A stretch of 64,000 nt of DNA from Megamerina dolium. Its lineage: Eukaryota; Arthropoda; Insecta; Diptera; Megamerinidae. Shown piece by piece: positions 1 to 9,805 of the stretch. The notes under the pieces are model-generated. The model had not been told where the DNA came from. It worked only from the letters and a program-made list of their open reading frames with translations, and made no database searches. Within the stretch, counting starts at the first letter, position 1, and each line of letters begins with the position of its first letter. The position numbers and the translations under genes are program-made. The stretch spans positions 59,312,355-59,376,354 of the forward strand of contig OY978525.1 of the NCBI GenBank assembly GCA_963854835.1, read 5' to 3'.

Positions 1-1
1 G

Positions 2-976
2 ATTCCGAATGCCATCGACTATACCATCCCCATACCATGCTTTGACAATAGTTTCTCAACCCACATACCCTCAAGGGAAGATTGGAATAGGGGTATTGTC
101 AATGAAACTGGAGTTCAATCGGTACAATTGTACACAGATGGCTCTAAATTGGAGGCTAGGGTAGGAGGTGGCGTCTTTTCTGATTCCTTACGCATTAAGC
201 TCAAGTTCCGATTACCCGACTCTTGCAGTGTTTTTCAGGCCGAGATAATGGCTATAAAGGAGGCGGCAACGTGGCTTAGCTGTAATACAATATCCTTCAA
301 AGATGTTTTTATCTACACGGACAGTCAAGCTGCCATTAAATCTCTCGAAGGAGCGTTCGCCAAATCGGCACTTGCCCTTAAATGCCGCACAGCTCTTAAC
401 GAGCTAGCGGAGCACTACAATGTTCACTTTGTATGGGTACCGGGGCATAGGGACATTCCAGGGAACTGTGAGGCAGATGAATTGGCGAGATCGGGCACTA
501 AGTTGCCAGAGATCTATCCATCTCATTAAGCCGGAATTCCGCTTGCAACATGCAAGCTTCTTATTACACAACATTATCTCACCATTGCCAATAGAAGATG
601 GCGGGATGAGAGCTCTTGTGCTACCACTAGGAAAATCTGGCCAACCCTTGATAATAGACGAACCCGTTCACTGTTGTCAATGGGCAGGAAAACCATAAGT
701 AATGTACTCACGGGCCACTGGCTTGTGGGTAGGCATGCTGCAAGGCTCGGCTTACCGGCCAACGATTTCTGTCGCAGCTGCCAGGACGAGAAAGAGGAGG
801 AAAGTGTTTACCACTTCCTCTGTAGATGCCCCGCCTTGGCACGCAGAAGGCACACTCTATTAGGGAGTGCCTTTTTTATAGATACCACTGAGCTTGCACC
901 CATGGATGTCAGGGACATTGCTCTATTCATTAGGAAATCCCAATGGTTCCGCTTAACAGAGGAGATAGGATGGTAG
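2..976 (+). pseudogene. LINE ORF2 C-terminus: RNase H plus Cys-His motif
   Basis: The frame is open from the window edge to a TAG at 974-976, with one in-frame TAA at 527-529. RNase H motifs are visible: YTDGS with the first acidic residue, FQAE, YTDSQAA, and a terminal HRDIPGNCEADELAR block. After the premature stop the same frame continues into TGHWLVGRHAARLG, then C-x2-C with a downstream H-x3-C (NDFCRSCQ to FLCRC), as is usual at the end of I/LOA ORF2 proteins. RNase H in these elements removes the RNA strand during target-primed reverse transcription. The in-frame stop makes this copy non-functional. The reading is secure at family level. Confidence 0.8.
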
Positions 977-1053
977 GCATCAACGATGCATGGTGACACA
1001 ATGGGCCAATTATATGGCCTAAGTGCGCGGCCGCATAACCTAACCTAACCTAA
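2..1053 (+). mobile_element. 3' part of an I/LOA-type LINE (RNase H-bearing)
   Basis: This is the 3' end of a non-LTR retrotransposon. It runs in from outside the window and contains the RNase H domain, a C-terminal cysteine/histidine motif and a short 3' untranslated end. The 3' end holds a hairpin at 1003-1020 (GGGCC, loop, GGCCT) followed by AAGTG, and it finishes in three AACCT units at 1037-1053. The same family recurs on the minus strand at about 59440-63040: the sequence just before the stop codon here is nearly repeated near 59460-59520. The I/LOA/Outcast-like assignment rests on the RNase H plus the terminal Cys-His motif. The exact clade is inference. Confidence 0.8.
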
Positions 1054-1570
1054 GCACATACCGATGGAAACGTACGCATCAAGAAACTTCAACTTGACTC
1101 GAAGTTAATCTACTGGACACAAATACAGCACGCGGCTTGATGGCGAGCAAACGTGAACTACATATGACAGTGACACAGACGATTCTGCTGTACGTTTGCA
1201 AGATATGGGGAAAAGCAGTAAAAAAACCAGAATCATCGAAAAGTTTTAAGCGATGTCCAAAAAACGGCAGCTCTACGGGTAGCCACATCGTAACGCACTG
1301 TCTCACAAACGACAGTTTTGGTAATCAGTGGTACGATACCTATCGGCCATCTAATTTTGGAGCGCAGAGAACTGTGGTTACTAAAGAGCAAAGCTGAAAG
1401 TCAGTAGTCAAAACAAGATGAAAGAACCCCTATCATACAAAATTGGTAAGAAAGATGGCGTAATAAAACGTACGTAAAACGGACGACACGTCTTATACTT
1501 GAGTTAAGGAACTGGTTGAATCGAAATTTCGGCTCGATATTCGGCAAGCGAAAAATGATACCCATAACAA
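1054..1570 (+). pseudogene. Degenerate R1-type LINE fragment (end of reverse transcriptase)
   Basis: Pieces of one protein appear in shifting frames. They are ASKRELHMTVTQTILLY...IWGKAV, then VLVISGTIPIGHLILERRELW, then a block ending LILELRNWLNRNFG. These match the order of the thumb and C-terminal region of R1-clade reverse transcriptases (SVTxSILLYGxEIW, VLVIAGxIPI, RLIxxLxxWxxRxxG). At least two frameshifts and one stop lie between them. The fragment starts directly after the AACCT tail of the preceding LINE. Nothing indicates function. Clade assignment is from remembered motif order only. Confidence 0.5.
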
Positions 1571-2710
1571 AAGAAGCATGTATAAAGGCCTAGACGTAGG
1601 TTAAAAATAAGTGACGATGAAAGGCAGATAGCCAAAGATAAAGGGAATTCTCCTAAAGTAATACCAAAATGGTCTCCCAGGGCGTATGGAATCTCCTGAA
1701 GAGAGGTGGAGGTGTTTTTGTCCGTAAACATGAAGGAGTGCGACACACCAGTACGGTGACGACCTGCTGACGGTGTATAAAGCATTTCACCACAACTCAC
1801 TCGAAAAAAAGCATAAACCTTATAATGAGCATCAAAAGCATTTTTTCGTTTAATCGAGAGTGTGTATATGGCTGATTTTTATTGAGTTTCAACGTAGTGT
1901 ATACACTGCAGTACTCTTATTTGCGAACATTCTGTAATTTATATTAGGAACAAAAAAAGACTGACGATAATGTTTAAAAGAGAGAAAATATGATCTAACT
2001 AAAATTGATCATATGTAAAATGTGGGGTTGGTCGATTGGTTCAACAAAGTGTGAGTCCACTAAAGACTCAAGAATATAGGAAGACGCAGTAAATGCGCTC
2101 TGCATGATGTAACATAAACGAGGACGTAAAAGATAAACCGAGAAACTAAATAAAACTATACCTGGTGAACATATAAAAAGAATCAAAACTCTAGTGATAA
2201 TAGCCAGTAAAAAGGCCCATGCAAAAAATTGTGCGACTAATCTTTAAAGAGAGTAATCCGAGATTAGTCTCTTTCGATATCAATCAGATATTAGTCTCCG
2301 ATCGCTCTCTTTAGAGATGCGTTAAAAATCAATTTTTAAGTTAATTAATATATTTAGAGATTTTTTACACTTTCAAGTGATTCGCTCTTAAGTCAACATG
2401 TAATATGTTGCAGACACGATGTTGGGTACCCAAGTTCGAATCCGAGGAGAGTAGCAAAAAAATTGTAAATTTTATTTGTACATTTAAATTTGAAATATAT
2501 GAATTGGAATTTATAATGCAATGAATGAGAATAAATTGTTTGATCTGTACTCTGCACCCAGGTTCGAATCACGACAAATAAAAAACAAAAATTATGAGAA
2601 TAATAATGCAAATATTGAAAATAAATAACTTTGATCCGCTAGCGGCAAAGAGCAAAAATTGGTAAATTATCAAATAATGGAAATGAAAATGTACTTGAGA
2701 ATTATAAAGT
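1571..2710. other. Non-coding AT-rich stretch
   Basis: I see no credible gene here. Two box-B-like motifs occur, AGTTCGAATCC near 2434 and GGTTCGAATCA near 2561, without a convincing box A. At 2231-2320 the text GTGCGACTAATC and several ATTAGTCTC repeats recall the sequence at 9322-9487, so part of this stretch may be a relic of the same small repeat. Confidence 0.4.
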
Positions 2711-2839
2711 ATTTTTTTTTTTTTTAACAAGCATTTTTTATTGGATTTTCCTAAAATTACTTAGAAACTAACAATAAGTAATCTTACAAACTAAATAAAA
2801 TTATGTGATATTCCCAACGTTCCATCACAATTTGTTGAG

Positions 2840-5431
2840 TCACGAGGTATAGCAATTTAACAGCATATTCAGTGTGTCTTTTCTTTTTAATCGACGATGC
2901 CCCGTGCTCAGCAACAATTGCCTAGCAAGGGGATTCGGATGACTGTGTAATTTTTGAATGTAGCTTCTGCAAGACATTGCAACTTCCTCAGAAATTGTAG
3001 GTACATTTAAATCTCGATGGATGTTAACGTTCCTCATATACCAAGGCGCGTTTACAATAATTCGCAGACACTTGGATTGTATTCGCTGCAATTTTTCGAT
3101 ATTTGAGGGAGATGCGGTGCCCCAAAACTGAATACCATAAGTCCAGATTGGCTTCAGGATTGCTTTATATAATAGCACTTTGTATTCGAGATTCAACTTT
3201 GATATTTTGTGTAACAGCCACCATAACTGATTAATTTTAAGCTTGTTCTGAGTTTTCTTTGCCTCTATGTGATTTTTCCAGGTCAGCCTTCTGTCGAGGT
3301 GAATACCCAAGTGCTTTGTTGGAAAACATTGTGGAACTGATTGGCCATTAATTTTAAGTGGGGGACATATATCTAGCCTTAAAGTGAAAGTTACATGTCC
3401 GCTCTTTGATTCATTGATTTTTATATGCCATTTTGCTAGCCAGATTTCGAGAGAATCGACATGAGTCTGCAGGAGTTTAGTAGCTTCTATGGGGTTAGAG
3501 CGAGAGCACAATATTGCCGTATCATCAGCAAAGGTCGATATGAATGTATAGTTATTGTTGGGCATATCTGAAGTGTATAAGAGATACAGTAAGGGGCCCA
3601 AAACGCTTCCCTGAGGAACGCCAGCGTGAATATCCAATGGATTTGTTGTCTAATCCTTGTGATGTACAAAAAATTGTCTTTTCGTGAGGTAGCTACTAAG
3701 CAATGAGGAGGCATTTGCAGGTAGTAATAGTTTGAGTTTGTAAATAAGGCCATCGTGCCCTACTTTATCGAAAGCTTGAGTGATATCAATAAAGACAGCT
3801 GAGCAATACTTTTTTTCTTCAAAAGTGTTCCTTATCAGAGTTACAATGCGATGGACTTGTTCTATTGTGCCGCTCTGTTTTCTAAATCTAAACTGATGTT
3901 GAGGTATCATTTGATTGAGATTAATAAATGGAGTTATATTCATGACAAGTAGCTTTTCGAATACTTTAGAAAGTAGAGGCAGGAGGCTGATAGGTCTGTA
4001 CGATGCAACTTTTGTAGGGTCTTTTCCTGGTTTTGCTATCATAATAATTTTTGAAGTTTTCCAGCATTTGGGATAGCGTTTAATACGAAGGATAGCATTG
4101 AAAATGTGCATCAGATGAATTACTGAAGCCGGAGGTAGCTCTTTTATCATTTTACCGGTAATTTTATCTGGACCAGGTGATTTTTTTGGGTTTAAATCTT
4201 TATAAATTGTTTTGAATATGTCCTCTTTTTAATTTTGAGAGTTATTGAGCAAGGTTGAAAAGTTAATTTTGGTAATGAGGACTGTGAAGAGGGTGGATTG
4301 GGTGTAAACACACTTTTTAGGTGGTTTGCAAAAGCCAAACCCTTCTCACAGTTGCTTCTAGCCCAATTACCGTCACTCAAACGGATGGGGGAATCAGTGA
4401 GAATTGGCCGATTTGAGGTTTTTGCTGATTTCCACAAAGAGTAGTCTGACGCTTCACCAGGTGTTAATTTCGCTATGTGCTCTTCTAACTCTTTGTTGTT
4501 TTTATTTTTTAAGGCTTGCTTTAACTTTCGAGTGCAGTGCTGTAGCTGTGTTTTCAGATTCGGTGATCTGAATTCTTGCCATTGTCTTCGGAGTCTTCTT
4601 TTTGTCTTACTAGCAATTCTATATCGGCTGGTGTGTATGGGCTGAAAGCTAATGAGAGCAGCTGGTTGAATATTTCGAGTGCTGAGTCTACATCGTGTCC
4701 ATTTCTTAATACAGTACTCAGAGGAAGATGGGAATTTATATATTTCTTGAATTTTAACCAGTCTATTTTCTTTCTAACGCAATTACCTTGGGGGATTGGT
4801 GATTTTATAGATATTACCGTGGGTGAGTAATCAGATGATAGATTATAATTACACTCTGTGGAGATATTTTCCATCTGCAAACCTTTGGCGACTCCAAAGT
4901 CTATGAGATCGGGTATTTTCCATTTGAAATAACATCGTAGCCGTGGTTAGTGATGATTGAACATAGTCTTCTGCCTTTTGGAGTTATTAAGCGGGAGCCC
5001 CAGTGAGTGTGTTTGGCGTTGAAATCGCCAGCAACCAAGAATTTGCTACCAAGAGTTGAGAAAAATTTTTTATATTGCTGTTCGGTAATACTGTATCTTG
5101 GGGGACAGTATATCGCAGATATTACTAGTTTAGAGATGTATTCTTCCAGACATATAGATGTTGCTTGCAAGTGGACGCTACTGAAATCTTCGAGAACATG
5201 ATGTTTTATTCTGCTTTTTATCAATATGGCAGTTCCTCCGCGTGCCTTACCATGCGGATAATTTGTGGTGTACAGTTTGTAATATGGTATTTGGTAGCAA
5301 TTTTTGTCAGTGAAATGGGTCTCAGATATCATCATTATGTCGATTTGGCTGGATTCAAGGAATTGAATTAGCTCCAAACGGTGCTGGCTTAAGCCGTTGG
5401 CCTTCCAGTGGCATATCTTGAGACAACTCAT
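2840..5431 (-). pseudogene. Jockey-like ORF2 (endonuclease + reverse transcriptase), copy A
   Basis: The N-terminal piece (5431-4901) is an AP-endonuclease domain with ISETH, AIYCPPRY and AGDFNAKHTHWGSR. It is cut by a small deletion just after the motif ISNG, where copy B continues QPTYWPTDKR. The reverse transcriptase pieces (about 4437-2840) include YRPISLLPLLSKVFEKLL, FIDITQAFDKVGHD (the tryptophan found in copy B is glycine here), GVPQGSVLGPLLYLLY and FADDTAIL. A TAG at 3650-3652 replaces a tyrosine codon, and copy C carries the same stop. The 3' end reads NMLLNCYTS, longer than in B and C. Order and motifs make the identification firm; function is lost. Confidence 0.85.
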
Positions 5432-6270
5432 GGTCTGGATAGCAATGTTTGGAGTAACATCGATTGATTTTTCATCATTTCTTGCATCATTGTTTGCATT
5501 GAGTTCATGAATTGGTTCATATTCTGAATTAATGTTTGAAGCAAATGTTCAAGGGTACTTGGCTGTTGGGTGGGCAGTGAGTGTTTCTGCTCATTATTTA
5601 CATTGCTTTGTTGGTGTGGGTTTTGTTTTAACACGCTAGCGTATGAATTGGTTTGATTATTGTTTGGGATTGCAGAGAAGAGTTGTGTTGCATCAATATT
5701 TTGTCTCTTACTTGAGTTGGCTATCTGAGTTTGCTCAACTGGTTTTAGGGGTTGATGGCTAGCGGAGAAATTTAGCTTTAGGGTTGTATATACTGGGCAA
5801 CCTCTATAATTTGCGGTGTGATTACCTCCACAATTGCTGCATTTTTTCATGCTAGCATCGCCTTTAGATTTTGGGCATATGTTTGATTTATGGAGATCTC
5901 CACAAATCACACAAACAGCTGGCAGGGTACAATATGTCTTAGTATGTCCATATTCTTGGCAGTTACTGCACTGAGGAGGTCCAGTTCTCTTATGGGGTTC
6001 TTCGATTGTGATTTTGCGATGCAATAAATATCGAATTTTATATATGGGGTATACTTCACCTTTTTTTAGGGGTTTTGTTTCAGGCTGAAGCTCAATACGA
6101 TATAACGGTTGAGGTATATTGCTCTTGTTGAGAATGTTGAATACTGTTTTGGCTTGAAACCCTTCTTCCTGAAGGGCAAGTTTGATTTCGTTAATGTCAA
6201 CGTTGGGTTCGACGCCTTTGAGTACTACGATTAAGCCTTTACTACTTTTTAGCTGATATGTGTAGTAATT

Positions 6271-6642
6271 GCTAGTGGGTGCCGTAGCTCAGTGGTTAGT
6301 GTGTTCGCCTTCTGATCTGTAGGTCGTGGTTCAATACCCGGCTGATGCATAACAAATTTTATATCGAAAAGATTTTTCTTTCGAATGGTACCCACCTGTC
6401 GGCAAGCAATTGGCAATTCTTCCGACAGTAACAACTTGCCATGAAAAAGCTTCTAAAAAGAACTCTGTGACAAAGCTCAGAAAAAGTGATGTCACAAGTG
6501 TTCTGCCGTTCGGAACCGGCTAAAATAAGTAGGTCCATTCTAATACTGTCCAAAATTTAAGACGCACAACAGTAATAGAAGAGAAGCTCGGCCAATGAGC
6601 CCTTTGGGGCTTTAAGTGCCACATATTTATTTTTTTATTTTT
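6271..6642 (+). mobile_element. tRNA-headed SINE (young subfamily)
   Basis: This is a 372-bp short interspersed element with a tRNA-like head: box A in TAGCTCAGTGGTTAG and box B in GGTTCAATACC. It ends in a hairpin AGCCC-TTTG-GGGCT, AAGTGCC and a T/A-rich tail. It is flanked by a perfect 14-bp duplication TATGTGTAGTAATT (6257-6270 and 6643-6656), which is copy A ORF1 sequence, so it inserted after copy A. It encodes no protein and would depend on a LINE reverse transcriptase. Confidence 0.9.
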
Positions 6643-7002
6643 TATGTGTAGTAATTCTTTTTTACAGCATCAAATTCCGCAATTATTTTGCGATAATGAA
6701 TTTCGCTGTAGATTTGCACTTTCGTTTCCTCAATTTGGCCTTTGCGAATAGGAACAACGTGGAAATTCTTTGGGCCTATAAGACTTGTAATTCTAGAAAT
6801 CAACTTATCTGAGTTGCGTTCTCTTAAGAAAATGGGTGGGGGTTTGAAATTTTTCTTGGAGATAATATTTTCGTCACTTTCATCACCTGAAAGCAAAGCG
6901 TATCTATTTTCCGAACTAATAGGGGCAGTGTTCTGCTTTTGAATTTTTGTTGAATTCATTTGTTTTGAATTTTGTGGACTTCTTTTTCGCTTTACTACAG
7001 TA

Positions 7003-7368
7003 TGTGGGTGCCGTAGCTCAGTGGTTAGTGTGTTCGCCTTCTGATCTGTAGGTCGTGGTTCAATACCCGGCTGATGCATAACAAATTTAACATCGAAAAT
7101 ATTTTTCTTTCGAACGGTACCCACCTGTCGGCAAGCAATTGGCAATTCTTCCGACAGTAGCAACTTCCCATGAAAAAGCTTCTAAAAAGAACTCTGTGAC
7201 AAAGCTCAGAAAAAGTGATGTCACAAGTGTTCTGCCGTTCGGAACCGGCTAAAATAAGTAGGTCCATTCTAATACTGTCCAAAATTTAAGACGCACAACA
7301 GTAATGGAAGAGAAGCTCGGCCAATGAGCCCTTTGGGGCTTTATGTGCCACATATTTATTTTTTTATT
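7003..7368 (+). mobile_element. tRNA-headed SINE (young subfamily), second copy in LINE A
   Basis: This is nearly identical to the copy 730 bp upstream, with the same box A, box B and 3' hairpin. It is flanked by a 7-bp duplication TACAGTA (6996-7002 and 7369-7375). Comparison with intact copies B and C shows where the LINE ORF1 is split. Two separate insertions in one LINE, each with its own duplication, show that the SINE was recently active. Confidence 0.88.
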
Positions 7369-7559
7369 TACAGTAATGTAGCGATCAATTCCAGTTTGAA
7401 CAGCAACTGGTTCTTTATTAGTCATTGCACTAGTTGCTTTAACTACTGGGTCATGCACTTCAGTAGAAAGGCCGTTATTTGTTTGCTTTGATGTTGTAGC
7501 TGTTGGTGTTACAGCAGGAGAAGCGCATTGTACACTCCACGGTATAGAGGGAGATAGTA

Positions 7560-8854
7560 AAGGGTTATCCATTTCGCGGTTTCAAAAGTATAGGGCTAGA
7601 ATTCGACATCTGTCAAACTGAGTTGTTAAAACAATTTCTTTCTTTTTCAGTTCAAAGTCTGACATTTGCGAAAATGGATCGCTTAACTATCGCACAACGC
7701 ATTAAAATTGTAAAAACCTACTACAAAAATGGTGATTCTGCCACAGCCACATATCGTGCTTTAAGAGGAGATTATGGTTTACATAATCGTCCAACTACGC
7801 AAGCAATTGGCAAAATTGTGAAGAAATATGAATAGACTGGATCGGTTACAGATATTGTAAGGCCTGTGCATCATCGTTTCGCTCGTACCACCGAAAATAT
7901 CGCTGCTGTAAGTGAAAGTGTTGCCGAAGGCCCGAATGTGTCGATTCCTCGTCGTTCTCAGAAATTAGGGCTGTATTACGGCACATTATGGCGTATTTTG
8001 CATTTGGATCTACACCTACATCGATATAAAATCCAGTTCACATGCCAGCTGACCATTCACAACGTCGTAGATACGTCGAATGGGTGCTTGAACAACAGGC
8101 GGTGGACGGCGATTTTTCGAACAAAATTTTCTTCAGCGACGAAGCACATTTCTCACTCGGTGGGTATGTTAACAAACAAAATTGTCATATTTGGGGTTCT
8201 GAGAATCCTCAAGTAATTGAAGAGAGGCCACTACATCCACAAAAAGTCACTGCTTGGTGCGCTCTTTGGTCCGGAGGTGTGATTGGACCTTACTTCTTCG
8301 AAAACGACGATGGAACGACTGTCACCGTCAATTCGGAGCGTTATGGTCATATGATAACCGACTTTTTTTTGCCTGCTATTGAAGAATAGGACTTAGAGAA
8401 TATGTGGTTTCAACAAGACGGTGCCACATGCCACACAACACGAGCGAATATCGCTTTATTGCAAGAGAAATTTTCTGTCCGCGTAATTTCTCGTCGTGGC
8501 GATATCAAGTGGCCACCAAGATCATGCGATTTGACACCGCATGACTTTTTTATGTGGGGCTACGCGAAAGACCGTGTTTATGCAGATAAACCTTTAACTC
8601 TTGAGCACCTAAAAACCAACATTCGTCACGTTATGGCTGAGATACCGCCCAATATGTGTCAAAAAGTGGTCGAAAATTACCTCAAAAGAATCGATGCTTG
8701 CAACAATTCGCGTGGTGGTCATTTAAATGATGTAGTATTTCACACATAACGTCAACGTTCAAACTTTATAATAAAAAAGAAATATCATGATAAAAAATAT
8801 TTTATATGTGTTTTATTTACATTTACTTTTGAAACCGCAAAATGGATAACCCTT
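7560..8854 (+). mobile_element. rosa-like DD41D mariner, complete with terminal repeats
   Basis: This is a 1295-bp DNA transposon with 31-bp terminal inverted repeats (7560-7590 and 8824-8854) that differ at one base, and it starts AAGGGTTATCC. It sits on a duplicated TA (7558-7559 and 8855-8856). The uninterrupted target, seen in copy C near 49830, has a single TA at that point. Length, repeats and transposase spacing fit the rosa-type mariners described in tephritids. It inserted into ORF1 of LINE copy A. Confidence 0.9.
7674..8749 (+). pseudogene. Mariner (DD41D) transposase, inactivated
   Basis: The start is the ATG at 7674 (MDRLTIAQRIKIVKTYYKNG), which opens a helix-turn-helix DNA-binding region. 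The catalytic acidic residues are visible as FFSDEAHFSLGG, MWFQQDGATCHT and RSCDLTPHDFFMWG. I count 41 residues between the second and third aspartates. Three lesions are seen: a TAG after KIVKKYE near 7833, a frameshift near 8040 and a TAG after PAIEE near 8387. The product would cut and join DNA at TA sites. It is not functional as it stands. Confidence 0.85.
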
Positions 8855-9290
8855 TATATCCCGAGAGAACAAATTATTTTTTTTGTCTGTATTTATTGTT
8901 GTTGCAAATTTTGATGTAGTGTTAGAGTGAGGAATATGAACAGGCAAAGTGAAAGTGTTACTTTCACTTGTGCAGTGTGTATCAACTGTTTTTTTTGATA
9001 ATGCACTTATCGGGGGGGGTTTGCGCGGGTGATTGCAAATTATTGTTTACACACACATTAACAGGCGATTGCCGTTGCCGGAGAGGAGAGCGCTGAACAC
9101 TCATATTATAAACAAAATGTTTGCAAAGGATATTATTATTTTATTTATTTTTTTTTTCTAAAAAAAAAAAATCACCGAAATAACTCCTTGAGTTTCTTAG
9201 CGTCTTTTCGCAAAATATTAAAATTTTTTTTTTTACCGAAAACAATCACTTTTTCGACTCTATCAAACACGTCCATTCTTATTGGTGACT

Positions 9291-9805
9291 TTCAATAATG
9301 TATTGAATGAAAATTTCTAACCGTGCGACTAATCTATTTACAGAAGGCGACTAATCGACATTTATACCCGTCCGGGTATAAAAGGGTACAATTAGTCTCT
9401 TCATAGGATATGCTCGAACAAAAGGGAACAGTTCACTCCATATAAAAGGACTAAAATGCGATTAGTCGCATATTTCTTTGCGACCGATCCCGGACAAGCA
9501 TTTTTTTCAGGGGTATTAGGAATTAGGAATATGCCAATGTATGCCAATGTCATGAACAATGTATGAACAGATAGGAAACGAAATATAACTGTGAGAAAAT
9601 CCTAGTGCACGGTCTGTGAAATAAGCTGTGCTGACAAAACTGTATCTGGTGGAAAGTCTGCGAAATCAGGAACTGGCAACAGTAACAACTATAAAACCTT
9701 CGCGACAAACGGGTCTATCACTTGCAAATAGTGATTAAGTTTATTTTTTTCCCCTTATATTGTATTCTTATCTGTAAATTTTAATCATTACTTGTAAAAT
9801 TAATA
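9291..9805. repeat. Non-coding; possible small inverted-repeat element at 9322-9487
   Basis: No gene is seen. GTGCGACTAATC at about 9323 is mirrored by GCGATTAGTCGCAT at about 9460-9474, roughly 150 bp apart. Between them is a perfect 8-bp hairpin TTATACCC-GTCC-GGGTATAA near 9361. A related text occurs at 2231-2320. A small non-autonomous element is possible but unproven. Confidence 0.3.

Larger units (their letters stand above)
5428..9104 (-). pseudogene. Jockey-like ORF1 (nucleic-acid-binding Gag-like), copy A
   Basis: The start codon lies at 9104 by comparison with copy C, and the stop at 5428 overlaps the ORF2 start in an ATGA. The C-terminal part (6024-5428) holds three CCHC zinc knuckles beginning CSNCQEYGHTKTYC, CVICGDLHKSNIC and CSNCGGNHTANYRGC. 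The middle region, with RERNSDKLISRITSLIGPK, lies between the two SINEs. The N-terminal part is split by the mariner. The protein would coat the LINE RNA. The three insertions destroy the frame. Confidence 0.85.
2711..9290 (-). mobile_element. Jockey-like LINE, copy A (interrupted)
   Basis: This is a near full-length non-LTR retrotransposon on the minus strand. It runs from a 5' untranslated region ending near 9290 through ORF1 and ORF2 to a poly(A) tail, seen as a T-run at 2711-2726. Two SINEs (6271-6642 and 7003-7368) and a DD41D mariner (7560-8854) have inserted into ORF1. Copies B, C and D elsewhere in the window supply the uninterrupted order. The 5' end shares GGTGACTTTC (plus strand) with copy C. 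I found no clear target-site duplication. The copy is dead: it has multiple stops, a 34-bp deletion in the endonuclease and the three insertions. Confidence 0.88.

Noticed and set aside
1504..1800. 98-codon minus-strand frame
   Set aside because: It is partly antisense to the R1-type fragment, with no motif or neighbour support.
2430..2575. Two box-B motifs suggestive of tRNA genes
   Set aside because: No box A or cloverleaf could be placed at the right distance.
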